This document shows, in pieces, positions 1-7,360 of a stretch of DNA of 15,890 nucleotides. How positions within the stretch are numbered: position 1 is the first letter of the stretch; the number at the start of each line of letters is the position of its first letter. This stretch comes from an uncultured Bacilli bacterium. Lineage in GTDB: Bacteria > Bacillota_I > Bacilli_A > RF39 > UBA660. The DNA is taken from positions 1 through 15,890 of the forward strand of contig CALVKV010000022.1 in the NCBI GenBank assembly GCA_944333305.1. Direction: 5' to 3'. A program made the translations under genes and the position numbers. The notes below the pieces were generated by a model. It had not been told where the DNA came from and did not search any database. It saw only the letters and a list, made by a program, of their open reading frames with translations.

Positions 1-72
1 AATGCTAAGATAATTTTGTAGGTTTTCTGACATTTTTATTTTAGTCATTTCCTACATTTTTATCTTAGCATT
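1..72. mobile_element. Inverted repeat, probable end of an insertion sequence
   Basis: Bases 1-22 and 51-72 are inverted complements with 19 of 22 matches. Inside lie two copies of ACATTTTTA (30-38 and 54-62) spaced 24 bases apart. Read on the minus strand these are TAAAAATGTC and TAAAAATGTA, which resemble the TAAAAATGTCCC motif at the right edge of the window (15862-15873). Multiple short terminal repeats are a feature of IS21-type elements, so this may be the right end of an element lying mostly upstream. Coding similarity to Rpn proteins seems to begin almost directly after base 72, as expected if the element inserted into that gene. It could instead be a plain stem-loop or a small MITE. 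No transposase is visible in the window. Confidence 0.35.
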
Positions 73-539
73 ATCATGAGGGGAGAAAAGAGGATAGTAT
101 AATAAATTATAAGTTGCAAGATGAAAAATATAAAAAAGAATTAAAAAACATAAAAATAATAGAAATATATCTTTTAAATTATAAAGGGATAGTATATAAT
201 GAAACTAACAAATATGATACCTACTTATCGATGTTAACAGCGACATCTTTTAAAGAATTAGAAAAGATAGTAGGAGATTTAGAAGAAGGGAGAAAGATTA
301 TGGAAAAGTTAAAAGAATTAGGATTAGATGATAAATACGGAGCGTTATATGATGCTGAGATAGTACATAAAAAAGAGATAAATTCTGCCAGGAATGAAGG
401 ATACAGTGATGGTAAAAAAGAAGGCAAAAAAGATGGTATTACCTTTGTTGCTAAGACAATGTTAAAATCTGGAGAAAGTATAAGTAAAATCAAAGATTAT
501 ACTGGATTAAAAGAAAAAGATATTTTAAAATTAATTTAA
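73..539 (+). pseudogene. 5'-truncated Rpn-family PD-(D/E)XK nuclease / putative transposase
   Basis: The readable frame is open from about base 69 to the stop at 537-539; the first usable start is TTG at 114, giving 141 residues. The sequence resembles the C-terminal half of Rpn-type proteins (PD-(D/E)XK nuclease family transposases, recombination-promoting nucleases): the run NKYDTYLSMLTATSFKEL, then IMEKLKELGLDDKY, a Lys/Gly-rich linker (SDGKKEGKKDG) and a short helical tail ending TGLKEKDILKLI. The nuclease core that would precede this is absent, and the frame meets a stop at 66-68 inside the inverted repeat, so the gene is a remnant. The residues KEDSIINYKLQDEKYKKEL encoded at about 87-143 still look like family sequence, which places the break between 72 and 87. 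It probably makes no active nuclease. Confidence 0.6.
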
Positions 540-803
540 ATTTGTTAATAATAGAAAATATATAATTATAAAGTAATATTAGAAATAATGAATATAATAT
601 TTACTTATCAGTGTTAACAGTAACATCTTTTAAAAATAGAAAAGATAGTAGGAGATTCAGAAAAAGATTATGGAAAAGTTAAAAGAATTAGGATTAGATG
701 ATAAGTATGGAGCATTATATGATGCCAAGATAGTACATAAAAAAGAGATAAATTCTGCCAGGAATGAGGGTTATAGTGATGGTAAGAAAGAAGGAAAAAA
801 AGA
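155..803 (+). repeat. Imperfect tandem repeat of Rpn gene fragments (155-433 and 548-803)
   Basis: Two direct copies of the same coding fragment, in the same orientation, separated by the unique tail of copy 1 (434-547). The copies differ by point changes and small deletions at their 5' ends and are identical for 39 bases in the middle. The similarity ends abruptly after the Lys/Gly-rich linker. Confidence 0.7.
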
Positions 804-897
804 AACTGCTAGAAATCTTTTAAAAGACAATATGTCAATTAATGCTGTAGCTAAATATACAGGTTTAAGTAGAAAAGAAATAGAACGCCTTGTCTAA
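546..897 (+). pseudogene. Second, decayed copy of the Rpn-family gene 3' region
   Basis: This stretch repeats the previous remnant: bases 548-803 align with about 155-433, including 39 identical bases (from 296 and from 666). Small deletions break the frame upstream of 670, for example at TTTAAAAATAGAAAAG (635-650) against TTTAAAGAATTAGAAAAG in the first copy, and between 650 and 670. Only the last 75 residues remain open (670-897). Up to KKEGKK the protein matches copy 1, but the final 31 residues differ (ending TGLSRKEIERLV), so the tail seems to come from a different family member. No ribosome site precedes 670. It is best read as a pseudogene left by tandem duplication or by recombination between related elements. 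Confidence 0.6.
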
Positions 898-954
898 CAA
901 TAACAACTAATTTACATTCATATTATAATTTATCTAGTTAATATTTGAAACTTC

Positions 955-1000
955 TTGAAAAAAACACAGTCTTTTGTTATACTTTGTATAAGGTAAGGTG
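955..1000 (+). promoter_or_regulatory. Promoter and ribosome site for the thioester adhesin
   Basis: TTGAAA (955-960), a 17-base spacer, then TATACT (978-983) form a good sigma-A type promoter. AAGGTG at 995-1000 is a ribosome site five bases before the ATG at 1006. The leader would be very short. Confidence 0.6.
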
Positions 1001-1005
1001 ATTAT

Positions 1006-2301
1006 ATGAGTTCTAAAATGAGTTCAAAAAGACAAATAAAAAGAAGTAAAGAAAAAAGAAGTCAAGACAAAATGGATAAAGCAATGAGTGATGTAAAGAA
1101 AATTGGAATTGTTTCTTGTTGCTTAATCGCAGTATTACTAGTTGTAGGAATATTTATTAACCCTAAAGAAAGCTATGCTGCAGGATTTTTACAACAATTA
1201 CCAGATAGTTTTTATTCAGGTATGACTGTAGAAAACCAAACTTTAATTGGCGATATTTCATTACCTAAAGAGTTTTATGGGACAAGTGGATCTGATAGAT
1301 TAAGTTATATTTATTGTATGGACCATAGACTTGGAATGATAGGAGCTACTCAAGAAAAACCTGAATTAGCACATTTATATGAAAAAGGTAGTTCTGTTAA
1401 ATCAGCTTTTACACTAGGACAAACAGGAAGAAGTGCAACTTATAATGGATTAATATATATATTACAAAATGACAGTATAACTGGAGATGGAGCTAAAGAC
1501 TATTATTTAACTCAATTAGCAGTATGGTGGTATATAGATAGAGCCAACGGATTTGCAGATGATAAAAACTATACATCATATGATTTAAGTACAGCTACAG
1601 ATAGTGAAGAAACAAAATATGATGAATGGGGTAATTATGCATACTATAACAACTTATCTAAAAAAGATAAAGAGGCAATAAAAGCAGATACGACTTATGG
1701 AAAATATGTTATTAACTTAGTTGAAGGAGCTGTAGCAAACCAAAACAATTATAATGAATCACTTGGTAGTCAAGATATTAACATTGACACATCAAATATC
1801 ACTTATACAATAAATGATAAATATGTAGAAACTAGTATTATTAAACCAGTAAGTTCTAATTCGAGTTTAGAAAGTTACTCAATCAAAATAAATAGTTCTG
1901 TTGGAAATGTAGAAATTCTTGATGAAAATAATAATCCAATAAGTGCTAACGATATTGATGCTAATACAGGATTTAAATTAAGAGTGCCTATAGAAGAAGT
2001 ACAATCAGAAAATTTTAAAGCAAATATTACAGTTACAGGAAATTTTGCAAATTATTATGATGCTTATGTCTATAATCCTAATCCAACAAATCATGACGAA
2101 GTAGAGTTGCAAAGAGCATTACTAGGACTTATAGAAAGACCTACATCATCAACATCTTTTGATATAAGTGCACCAACAATACCAGCTCCCGATACCTCTA
2201 GTAATTCATATTTAGTATATGGAATAGGTGCCTTAGTTATAATAGCAGGTATTGTCTTAATAGTTGTGGCTAAAAGACCAAAAAATGCAAAGAAAAAATA
2301 G
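1006..2301 (+). CDS. Cell-wall thioester-domain (TED) adhesin with sortase signal
   Basis: A 431-residue surface protein. Residues 1-33 are basic, a helix spans about 34-51, and ESYAAGF at 55-61 is a plausible signal-peptide cleavage region. Residues 60-250 look like a thioester domain: Cys104 in YIYCMDH and Gln170 in YYLTQLAVWW sit where these adhesins form an internal Cys-Gln thioester that bonds covalently to host or surface amines (known for the family; assignment here by motif). Residues 265-380 read as a beta-rich stalk repeat. The C-terminus has PAPDTSS (393-399), a hydrophobic stretch (402-421) and a basic tail, i.e. a sorting signal with APDTS in place of LPXTG. The next gene is a sortase, probably the dedicated one. 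The ATG at 1006 is chosen because a promoter and an AAGGTG site precede it. The domain call is by motif recognition, not by search. Confidence 0.72.
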   Translation: MSSKMSSKRQIKRSKEKRSQDKMDKAMSDVKKIGIVSCCLIAVLLVVGIFINPKESYAAGFLQQLPDSFYSGMTVENQTLIGDISLPKEFYGTSGSDRLSYIYCMDHRLGMIGATQEKPELAHLYEKGSSVKSAFTLGQTGRSATYNGLIYILQNDSITGDGAKDYYLTQLAVWWYIDRANGFADDKNYTSYDLSTATDSEETKYDEWGNYAYYNNLSKKDKEAIKADTTYGKYVINLVEGAVANQNNYNESLGSQDINIDTSNITYTINDKYVETSIIKPVSSNSSLESYSIKINSSVGNVEILDENNNPISANDIDANTGFKLRVPIEEVQSENFKANITVTGNFANYYDAYVYNPNPTNHDEVELQRALLGLIERPTSSTSFDISAPTIPAPDTSSNSYLVYGIGALVIIAGIVLIVVAKRPKNAKKK

Positions 2302-2938
2302 AAACATAAAAAGCCAACTCTCTAAAGTTGGCTTTTTCTTCCTTATCATAGGAATATTAGTATTTATTAGTACCCCTTTAAAAAAATTAAAAGAAGAAGT
2401 CTTTGAAGAGATGAGACTAGCTATCTTTCAATTGAATATTAATGAAAATAATAACACAACTATTAATAATGTAAACACCGAAAATTTAACTGTAACTACT
2501 GAAAATACAGAAGAAGCAGAAGAAAATGATAAAAAAGCTAATTATTCATATATAGGAGAATTATCAATACCCAAAATAAAATTAAGAAGAGGATTTGTTT
2601 CTAAAGAGTCAAGATATAATAATATACAATATAATGTAACTATTGCTAACGAAGCAGACTATCCTGATGTTCCTATGGGTAATTTTATCTTAATGGCACA
2701 CTCTGGTAATGCTTATATTTCCTTCTTTGATAAATTATATAGATTAGAAATAGGGGATGAAGCTAGCGTTAGTTATAATGCCAATACCTATAACTATCGC
2801 TTAACAAATATATATAATCAAGCTAAAACTGGAACAGTAGCAATCTATCGTGATCCTACAAAGAAAACATTAACTTTAATTACCTGTACCCATAATGATG
2901 ATTATAATCAGACCATTTATATATTTGAAGAAATTTAA
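2285..2938 (+). CDS. Sortase (transpeptidase), adjacent to its likely substrate
   Basis: About 217 residues from ATG 2285. The frame can extend to TTG 2264, but either start overlaps the end of the adhesin gene and neither has a strong ribosome site, so translational coupling is likely. One N-terminal helix (about residues 14-31) anchors it, followed by a low-complexity Asn/Thr/Glu linker and the catalytic barrel from about YSYIGELSIPKI. The catalytic His is His139 (LMAHSGNA) and the nucleophile is Cys201 (LITCTHND). Sortases cleave a sorting signal and join the protein to the cell wall; the substrate is presumably the protein just upstream with APDTS. Odd points: the usual Arg after the Cys is not seen in CTHNDDYNQTIYIF (Gln209 stands near its place), and a terminator-like hairpin lies within codons 8-19. 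The sortase class is not assigned. Confidence 0.8.
   Translation: MQRKNRNIKSQLSKVGFFFLIIGILVFISTPLKKLKEEVFEEMRLAIFQLNINENNNTTINNVNTENLTVTTENTEEAEENDKKANYSYIGELSIPKIKLRRGFVSKESRYNNIQYNVTIANEADYPDVPMGNFILMAHSGNAYISFFDKLYRLEIGDEASVSYNANTYNYRLTNIYNQAKTGTVAIYRDPTKKTLTLITCTHNDDYNQTIYIFEEI
2308..2340 (+). terminator. Intrinsic terminator-like hairpin inside the sortase 5' end
   Basis: AAAAAGCCAAC (2308-2318) pairs perfectly with GTTGGCTTTTT (2327-2337) around an eight-base loop, and a T-rich tract follows. It begins seven bases after the adhesin stop (2299-2301) yet sits within the sortase reading frame, where it encodes part of the membrane helix. It would end most adhesin transcripts and let a fraction read through into the sortase gene. 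Ribosomes translating the sortase start could modulate it. Confidence 0.75.
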
Positions 2939-2958
2939 GAATGAAAAGGAGAATAAAT

Positions 2959-3537
2959 ATGGATTTAAGTTTAATAGACCAATTACTAACATTTATAACA
3001 CTGCCATTTCAATCTTTTTTGACGATTGAGATACTTTTAATCTTTATTATTCTCTACATATTTGTACTTTATAACGAAAAAAGACAAAGTAAGAAAGTAA
3101 AAATAGCTTTAATAGCTTTAATAATATTCTTTTTTTCACTATTAGTTTTCTATTTTTCCGAAGATATCATAAATGTTTTAAGTGAAATAATAAAAACCAT
3201 AATGAGATGTTTCTATTTTCCAAATATTATTTTTTACATATTAACAGCTGTCATCTCATTAGTTTTACTAATATACACTATGCTAAAGAAAAATTTAATC
3301 AAATTAAATAGAATAATTACTTATACTCTTACCACTATTCATCTTTATCTATTTACTAATTTTATATCTCGCGCTATATCAATGAACTTAAGTCTAATAG
3401 ACACTGCTAATATTTATCAACAAGATGATATGTTTGTAATAGTCTTAGCAAGCCAAATAATCTTTATAATTTTAATAATATATAAAATAATCTATCATTT
3501 TTGTTATATTAGACATGAAAAATTGAAAAATAGATAA
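2959..3537 (+). CDS. Polytopic membrane protein of unknown function
   Basis: I do not recognise this 192-residue protein. It is very hydrophobic, with about five membrane helices (near residues 21-38, 48-66, 88-108, 118-138, 159-180) separated by short basic loops. ATG 2959 is preferred over the in-frame ATG 2941 because AAGGAG (2946-2951) sits seven bases before it; an upstream start would overlap that site. It begins 21 bases after the sortase stop, so it is probably co-transcribed with the adhesin and sortase and may assist surface-protein export or assembly (inference from context only). The octamers MDLSLIDQ (1-8) and MNLSLIDT (142-149) are similar, hinting at an internal duplication. 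Its last codons overlap the promoter of the next gene. Confidence 0.7.
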   Translation: MDLSLIDQLLTFITLPFQSFLTIEILLIFIILYIFVLYNEKRQSKKVKIALIALIIFFFSLLVFYFSEDIINVLSEIIKTIMRCFYFPNIIFYILTAVISLVLLIYTMLKKNLIKLNRIITYTLTTIHLYLFTNFISRAISMNLSLIDTANIYQQDDMFVIVLASQIIFIILIIYKIIYHFCYIRHEKLKNR

Positions 3538-3566
3538 TAAAATGCTATAATGTCTAGGAGTGAGGT
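3523..3566 (+). promoter_or_regulatory. Strong promoter and ribosome site for the LtaS-like gene
   Basis: TTGAAA (3523-3528), 17 bases, then TATAAT (3546-3551) with the extended -10 element TG (3543-3544). It overlaps the end of the preceding membrane-protein gene and makes the LtaS-like gene an independent transcription unit. The ATG at 3550 lies inside the -10 box, so transcripts from this promoter cannot use it. GAGGT (3562-3566) serves the ATG at 3571. Confidence 0.75.
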
Positions 3567-3570
3567 AATT

Positions 3571-5631
3571 ATGAAGAAAACAATAATTAAGTTTAAAGAT
3601 AAAATTATAAAAAAAATTAAAAAAATCAAAAAAGATAAATTAATAAGTAACTATTTTAAAGAAAATAGGCTTTTTCTTGTTTATATTTTAGTATGTGTAC
3701 TTAACTCTACCTTACTAAGAATTTTTACTATGCCTACAATGGAAAATTATTTATCTATTAAGCCTATTGTAGCAGATCTTGCAATAGTAACAATTATAGG
3801 TTCATTTTCTTATTTGTTTAAAGGCAGGGGAAGATATACTTATCTATTAATATGGGCTGTCATTTTTACAGCTATTTGCACTATTAACTCTGCTTATTAC
3901 ACATTCTATACTTCATTTGCTAGCGTATCCATGTTATCACTCACACAATATATTGGTGAAGTAGGAGATGCGGTTGTAGAAAATGTTTTACAAATTAAAG
4001 ACTTAGTTTATATCTTTCCTCTTATTTTTTTCATATATTATCATCATCGTCTTGTTAAAAAAGATAAATATAAAATTTATGTTAAAGAAACTAGAATTAA
4101 AAAGTTTAAAAATACAATTATAGCAGGAGGTGTAATACTTCTTCTATTTATCTTATCACTATCAAGCCTTGAAGTAAGCAGGTTTGTTAAACAGTGGAAT
4201 CGTGAATATATAGTTATGCGTTTTGGTATTTATTTATATCAAGGCAATGATATCTTTGCAAGTATAGGCCCTCAAATTTCTGCTATGTTTGGTTATGATG
4301 ATGCCAAAAAAGAATTTAACGAATATTATGAAGGTAGTCCCGATGAGCAAGATTATACTAATGAATATACAGATGTTTTAGAAGGACGTAATGTTATTGT
4401 AATACATGCGGAAAGCTTGCAAGGAATTGCTATAAATAGAACATTTAATGGTGAAGAAGTAACACCAAACTTAAATAAACTAATTAATGAAGGTTTATAT
4501 TTTAATAATTTCTATTCTCAAGTAAGTGTAGGAACAAGTAGCGATACTGAACTTACATATAATACTAGTTTAATGCCAACTCAAAATGGTACGGCTTTCG
4601 TAAGCTATTTTGATAGAACTTATATTTCAACACCATCACTTATGAAAGAAAAAGGCTATTACACATTCAGTATGCATGCTAATAATGCTGACTTTTGGAA
4701 TAGACGTGCTATGCACGACTCACTTGGTTATGATAAATTCTATAGTAAAGAAACCTATGAAGTAGATGATGAAAATGTAATTGGTCTAGGTCTATCAGAT
4801 AAATCATTCTTTGCTCAATCAGTAGAAAAGTTAAAGAAAATAAGTGAAGAACATGATAAATATTATGGTTATATAATAACATTAACAAATCATACACCAT
4901 TCTCTGATACCGATAAATATGGAGAATTCTCTGTTACTATGAAAACCACTATAACAAACGAAGATGGTACTACAGAGGAGATTGAAGCGCCATATCTAGA
5001 AGGAACTAAATTAGGTAATTACTTTAAATCAGTTCATTATGCCGATGAGGCTTTAGGAGAATTCTTTAGCGAAATGGATGAAGCTGGGTTACTTGATAAT
5101 ACTGTAGTTATCATTTTTGGAGATCATGATGCAAGACTTCCAAGAAGCGAATTTAACTTAATGTATAATTATGATCCAGCAACTGATGATATAAAAGATG
5201 AAGAAGATCCAACTTATGTAGACTATGATAGTTTTGATTACGAATTAGATCGTAAAGTACCACTTATAATTTGGACTAAAGATGGTGCTGTCCAAGGTGA
5301 AGTTAATTATCCAATGGGTATGTATGATGTAATGCCTACTATTGGTAATATGTTAGGATTCTATAATAAATATGCCCTAGGACATGATATTTTCCAAACT
5401 AAAGATGATAATATTGTTGTCTTTCCGAATGGTAACTGGGTAACAAACTTAATGTATTACAACAGTCAAAAAGGAGAATATAAACTCCTAAAAGATGAAA
5501 TAATAGATGAAAATTATATAACAGAAAATAATGAATATGCTGAAAAATTATTAGATATATCTAATAAAGCAATTGTCTTTGACTTATTCAATCCTAATAG
5601 TGAAGAAGAAACTGTATCTAAAGAGAATTAG
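3571..5631 (+). CDS. Lipoteichoic-acid synthase-like sulfatase-fold membrane enzyme (LtaS family)
   Basis: 686 residues from ATG 3571. LtaS-family enzymes transfer glycerol phosphate from phosphatidylglycerol to build the polyglycerolphosphate chain of lipoteichoic acid outside the membrane. The layout fits: a basic N-terminus, five helices (about 35-52, 64-84, 89-113, 143-158, 183-201), then an extracellular sulfatase domain from about 275. Catalytic and metal residues are in place by motif: Glu281 (HAES), Thr322 in VGTSSDTEL (the phospho-threonine nucleophile), His441 (LTNHTPF), and Asp518-His519 (FGDHD). It is a little longer than S. aureus LtaS; residues 535-560 form an unusually acidic stretch just after the GDHD motif. 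It has its own promoter and is followed 13 bases later by an anchored protein, probably in the same operon. Whether it is the main LtaS or a primase/paralogue cannot be told from sequence. Confidence 0.85.
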   Translation: MKKTIIKFKDKIIKKIKKIKKDKLISNYFKENRLFLVYILVCVLNSTLLRIFTMPTMENYLSIKPIVADLAIVTIIGSFSYLFKGRGRYTYLLIWAVIFTAICTINSAYYTFYTSFASVSMLSLTQYIGEVGDAVVENVLQIKDLVYIFPLIFFIYYHHRLVKKDKYKIYVKETRIKKFKNTIIAGGVILLLFILSLSSLEVSRFVKQWNREYIVMRFGIYLYQGNDIFASIGPQISAMFGYDDAKKEFNEYYEGSPDEQDYTNEYTDVLEGRNVIVIHAESLQGIAINRTFNGEEVTPNLNKLINEGLYFNNFYSQVSVGTSSDTELTYNTSLMPTQNGTAFVSYFDRTYISTPSLMKEKGYYTFSMHANNADFWNRRAMHDSLGYDKFYSKETYEVDDENVIGLGLSDKSFFAQSVEKLKKISEEHDKYYGYIITLTNHTPFSDTDKYGEFSVTMKTTITNEDGTTEEIEAPYLEGTKLGNYFKSVHYADEALGEFFSEMDEAGLLDNTVVIIFGDHDARLPRSEFNLMYNYDPATDDIKDEEDPTYVDYDSFDYELDRKVPLIIWTKDGAVQGEVNYPMGMYDVMPTIGNMLGFYNKYALGHDIFQTKDDNIVVFPNGNWVTNLMYYNSQKGEYKLLKDEIIDENYITENNEYAEKLLDISNKAIVFDLFNPNSEEETVSKEN

Positions 5632-5644
5632 AGGGGAGTAATAT

Positions 5645-6262
5645 ATGAAACTAAAGAAAAAAGTAAAAGTAATATTAATAATAGCGATTATATTAATAGT
5701 AGCAGGCTTAGGCTTTCTTGCTTACGAAAGCTTACAGCCAAAAAATGTTAGGACAGCAACAGTTGAAAATGAAATAGAAGAGTATGGTTATACCTTAAAA
5801 TCTACAAGAAATGACAGATATAAAGAAATGTTTCAGGAATTAAAAGACATTTTAAGTGAAGATCCAGTTGACGAAGAAGCTTATCTTGAACAAGTTAGTA
5901 AAATGTTTATAATGGACTTCTATACTCTAAATGATAAACTTGCTAACACTGATGTAGGAGGAATTGACTTTGTTCATACAAATGCTAAAACTAATTTCCT
6001 AGAAAAAGCAGAAGATACAGTTTATAAATATGTAGAAAGTGATATTTATGGCACTAGAGTTCAAGAATTACCCGAAGTTACAGATGTTACTGTTGAAAAG
6101 ATTGAAAATATAGAATATACTATAGGAACAGATGTTACTGATGATAATGCTTATCAAGTAGAAGTTTCCTTAAAATATAAAGAAGATATGGATTATCCTA
6201 CTAAAGCTACACTTATCTTTGTACATGAAGATAATAAACTATCATTAGTTGAAGTAGAATAA
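5645..6262 (+). CDS. Membrane-anchored extracellular protein, unknown function
   Basis: 205 residues. A basic start (MKLKKKVK), one helix at about 9-27, then a soluble, acidic domain (30-205) that should lie outside the membrane. No lipobox cysteine and no cysteine anywhere, so it is probably held by an uncleaved signal anchor. The C-terminal part (about 145-205) has alternating strands resembling the NTF2-like or cystatin-like accessory folds seen in small secreted proteins, but I cannot name a family. GAGGGGAG at 5631-5638 is a strong ribosome site and the gap to the LtaS-like gene is only 13 bases, so the two are likely co-expressed; a role in lipoteichoic-acid or envelope assembly is an inference from position. 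Confidence 0.7.
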   Translation: MKLKKKVKVILIIAIILIVAGLGFLAYESLQPKNVRTATVENEIEEYGYTLKSTRNDRYKEMFQELKDILSEDPVDEEAYLEQVSKMFIMDFYTLNDKLANTDVGGIDFVHTNAKTNFLEKAEDTVYKYVESDIYGTRVQELPEVTDVTVEKIENIEYTIGTDVTDDNAYQVEVSLKYKEDMDYPTKATLIFVHEDNKLSLVEVE

Positions 6263-6293
6263 CTCATTTCTTCTTTTTCTTTTGAAATGGAGT
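6262..6293 (+). promoter_or_regulatory. Hairpin that includes the rluB ribosome site
   Basis: ACTCATTTC (6262-6270) pairs with GAAATGGAGT (6284-6293) with one bulged G, around a 13-base pyrimidine-rich loop. The 3' arm contains GGAG (6289-6292), the ribosome site for the ATG at 6302. No T-tract follows, so it is not a terminator; it may mask the ribosome site of rluB. The stem is weak. Confidence 0.3.
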
Positions 6294-6301
6294 GATATTA
6301 A

Positions 6302-7006
6302 ATGGAAAGATTACAAAAAGTAATTGCAAATGCTGGGGTTGCCTCAAGACGTAAAGCGGAAGCTTTAATTAAAGAGGGTAGGGTAAAAGTTAATGGAAAA
6401 GTAGTAACAGAACTGGGCACTAAAGTAACTAATAAAGATATTATTAAAGTAGATGATGAAGAAATAAAAAAAGAAAACAAAGTATACTATCTACTTAATA
6501 AACCAAGAGGTATTATCACAAGCGCTAATGATGAAAAAGGAAGGAAAACTGTTGTTGATTTAATTCCTTGTCATGAACGAATTTATCCTGTTGGTAGACT
6601 TGATTATGATACCACAGGAGTATTACTACTTACTAATGATGGAGAATTTGCTAATATTCTTATGCACCCTTCTAATGCTGTAGAAAAAGTATATATTGTT
6701 AAAGTTAAAGGAATTATTAAAGGCGATGCTATTAATGCAATTAAAAATGGTGTAACTATAGATGGTATTTCTTATGAAAAAGCTAAAGTTAAATTAAGAA
6801 AAACAGACTATAAAACAAACACTTCTATGTTAACAGTTACAATACATGAAGGACGCAATCATGAAGTTAAGAAAATATTTGAAAGTGTTGGTTTCCCTGT
6901 CTTAAAGCTAAGAAGAGAGCGAGAGTTTATCTTTGATTTAAAAGGACTAAAAAGTGGTGAATATCGTCCTTTAACTCCAAAAGAAGTTGCAATTGTATAT
7001 AGTTTA

Positions 7007-7024
<18 letters not shown>
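6302..7024 (+). CDS. rluB: 23S rRNA pseudouridine synthase, RsuA/RluB family
   Basis: 240 residues, normal length for the short Gram-positive RluB form. It converts a specific uridine of 23S rRNA helix 89 (U2605 in E. coli numbering) to pseudouridine in the cytoplasm. An S4 RNA-binding domain occupies about residues 1-60 (RLQKVIANAGVASRRKAE is typical). The catalytic domain follows, with the hallmark GRLDYDTTG and catalytic Asp101, and the conserved EGRNHEVKKIFESVGFPV segment near the C-terminus. The start at 6302 has GGAG nine bases upstream. It lies 39 bases after the preceding gene with no clear terminator between, so read-through is possible. The TGA stop is followed at once by the convergent ferredoxin stop. 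RsuA-type relatives share these motifs; the RluB assignment is the commoner one in Bacillota. Confidence 0.88.

Positions 7025-7360
<336 letters not shown>

Noticed and set aside
221..493. Minus-strand open frame opposite the Rpn remnant
   Set aside because: It mirrors the Lys/Gly-rich coding of the plus strand (Ser/Phe/Pro-rich product), has no ribosome site, and overlaps a recognisable family remnant.
2264..2284. TTG start for the sortase
   Set aside because: Seven extra residues inside the adhesin gene with no ribosome site; ATG 2285 gives a normal basic N-terminus before the helix. Neither has a strong site, so this remains the weaker choice rather than excluded.
2941..2958. ATG 2941 as start of the five-helix membrane protein
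   Set aside because: The ribosome site AAGGAG lies inside these codons and is correctly spaced for ATG 2959.
3550..3570. ATG 3550 as start of the LtaS-like gene
   Set aside because: It falls in the -10 box of the promoter; transcripts would begin after it, and GAGGT fits ATG 3571.
4709..4900. Minus-strand open frame inside the LtaS-like gene
   Set aside because: His/Leu/Tyr-rich shadow of a conserved enzyme; no ribosome site or promoter.
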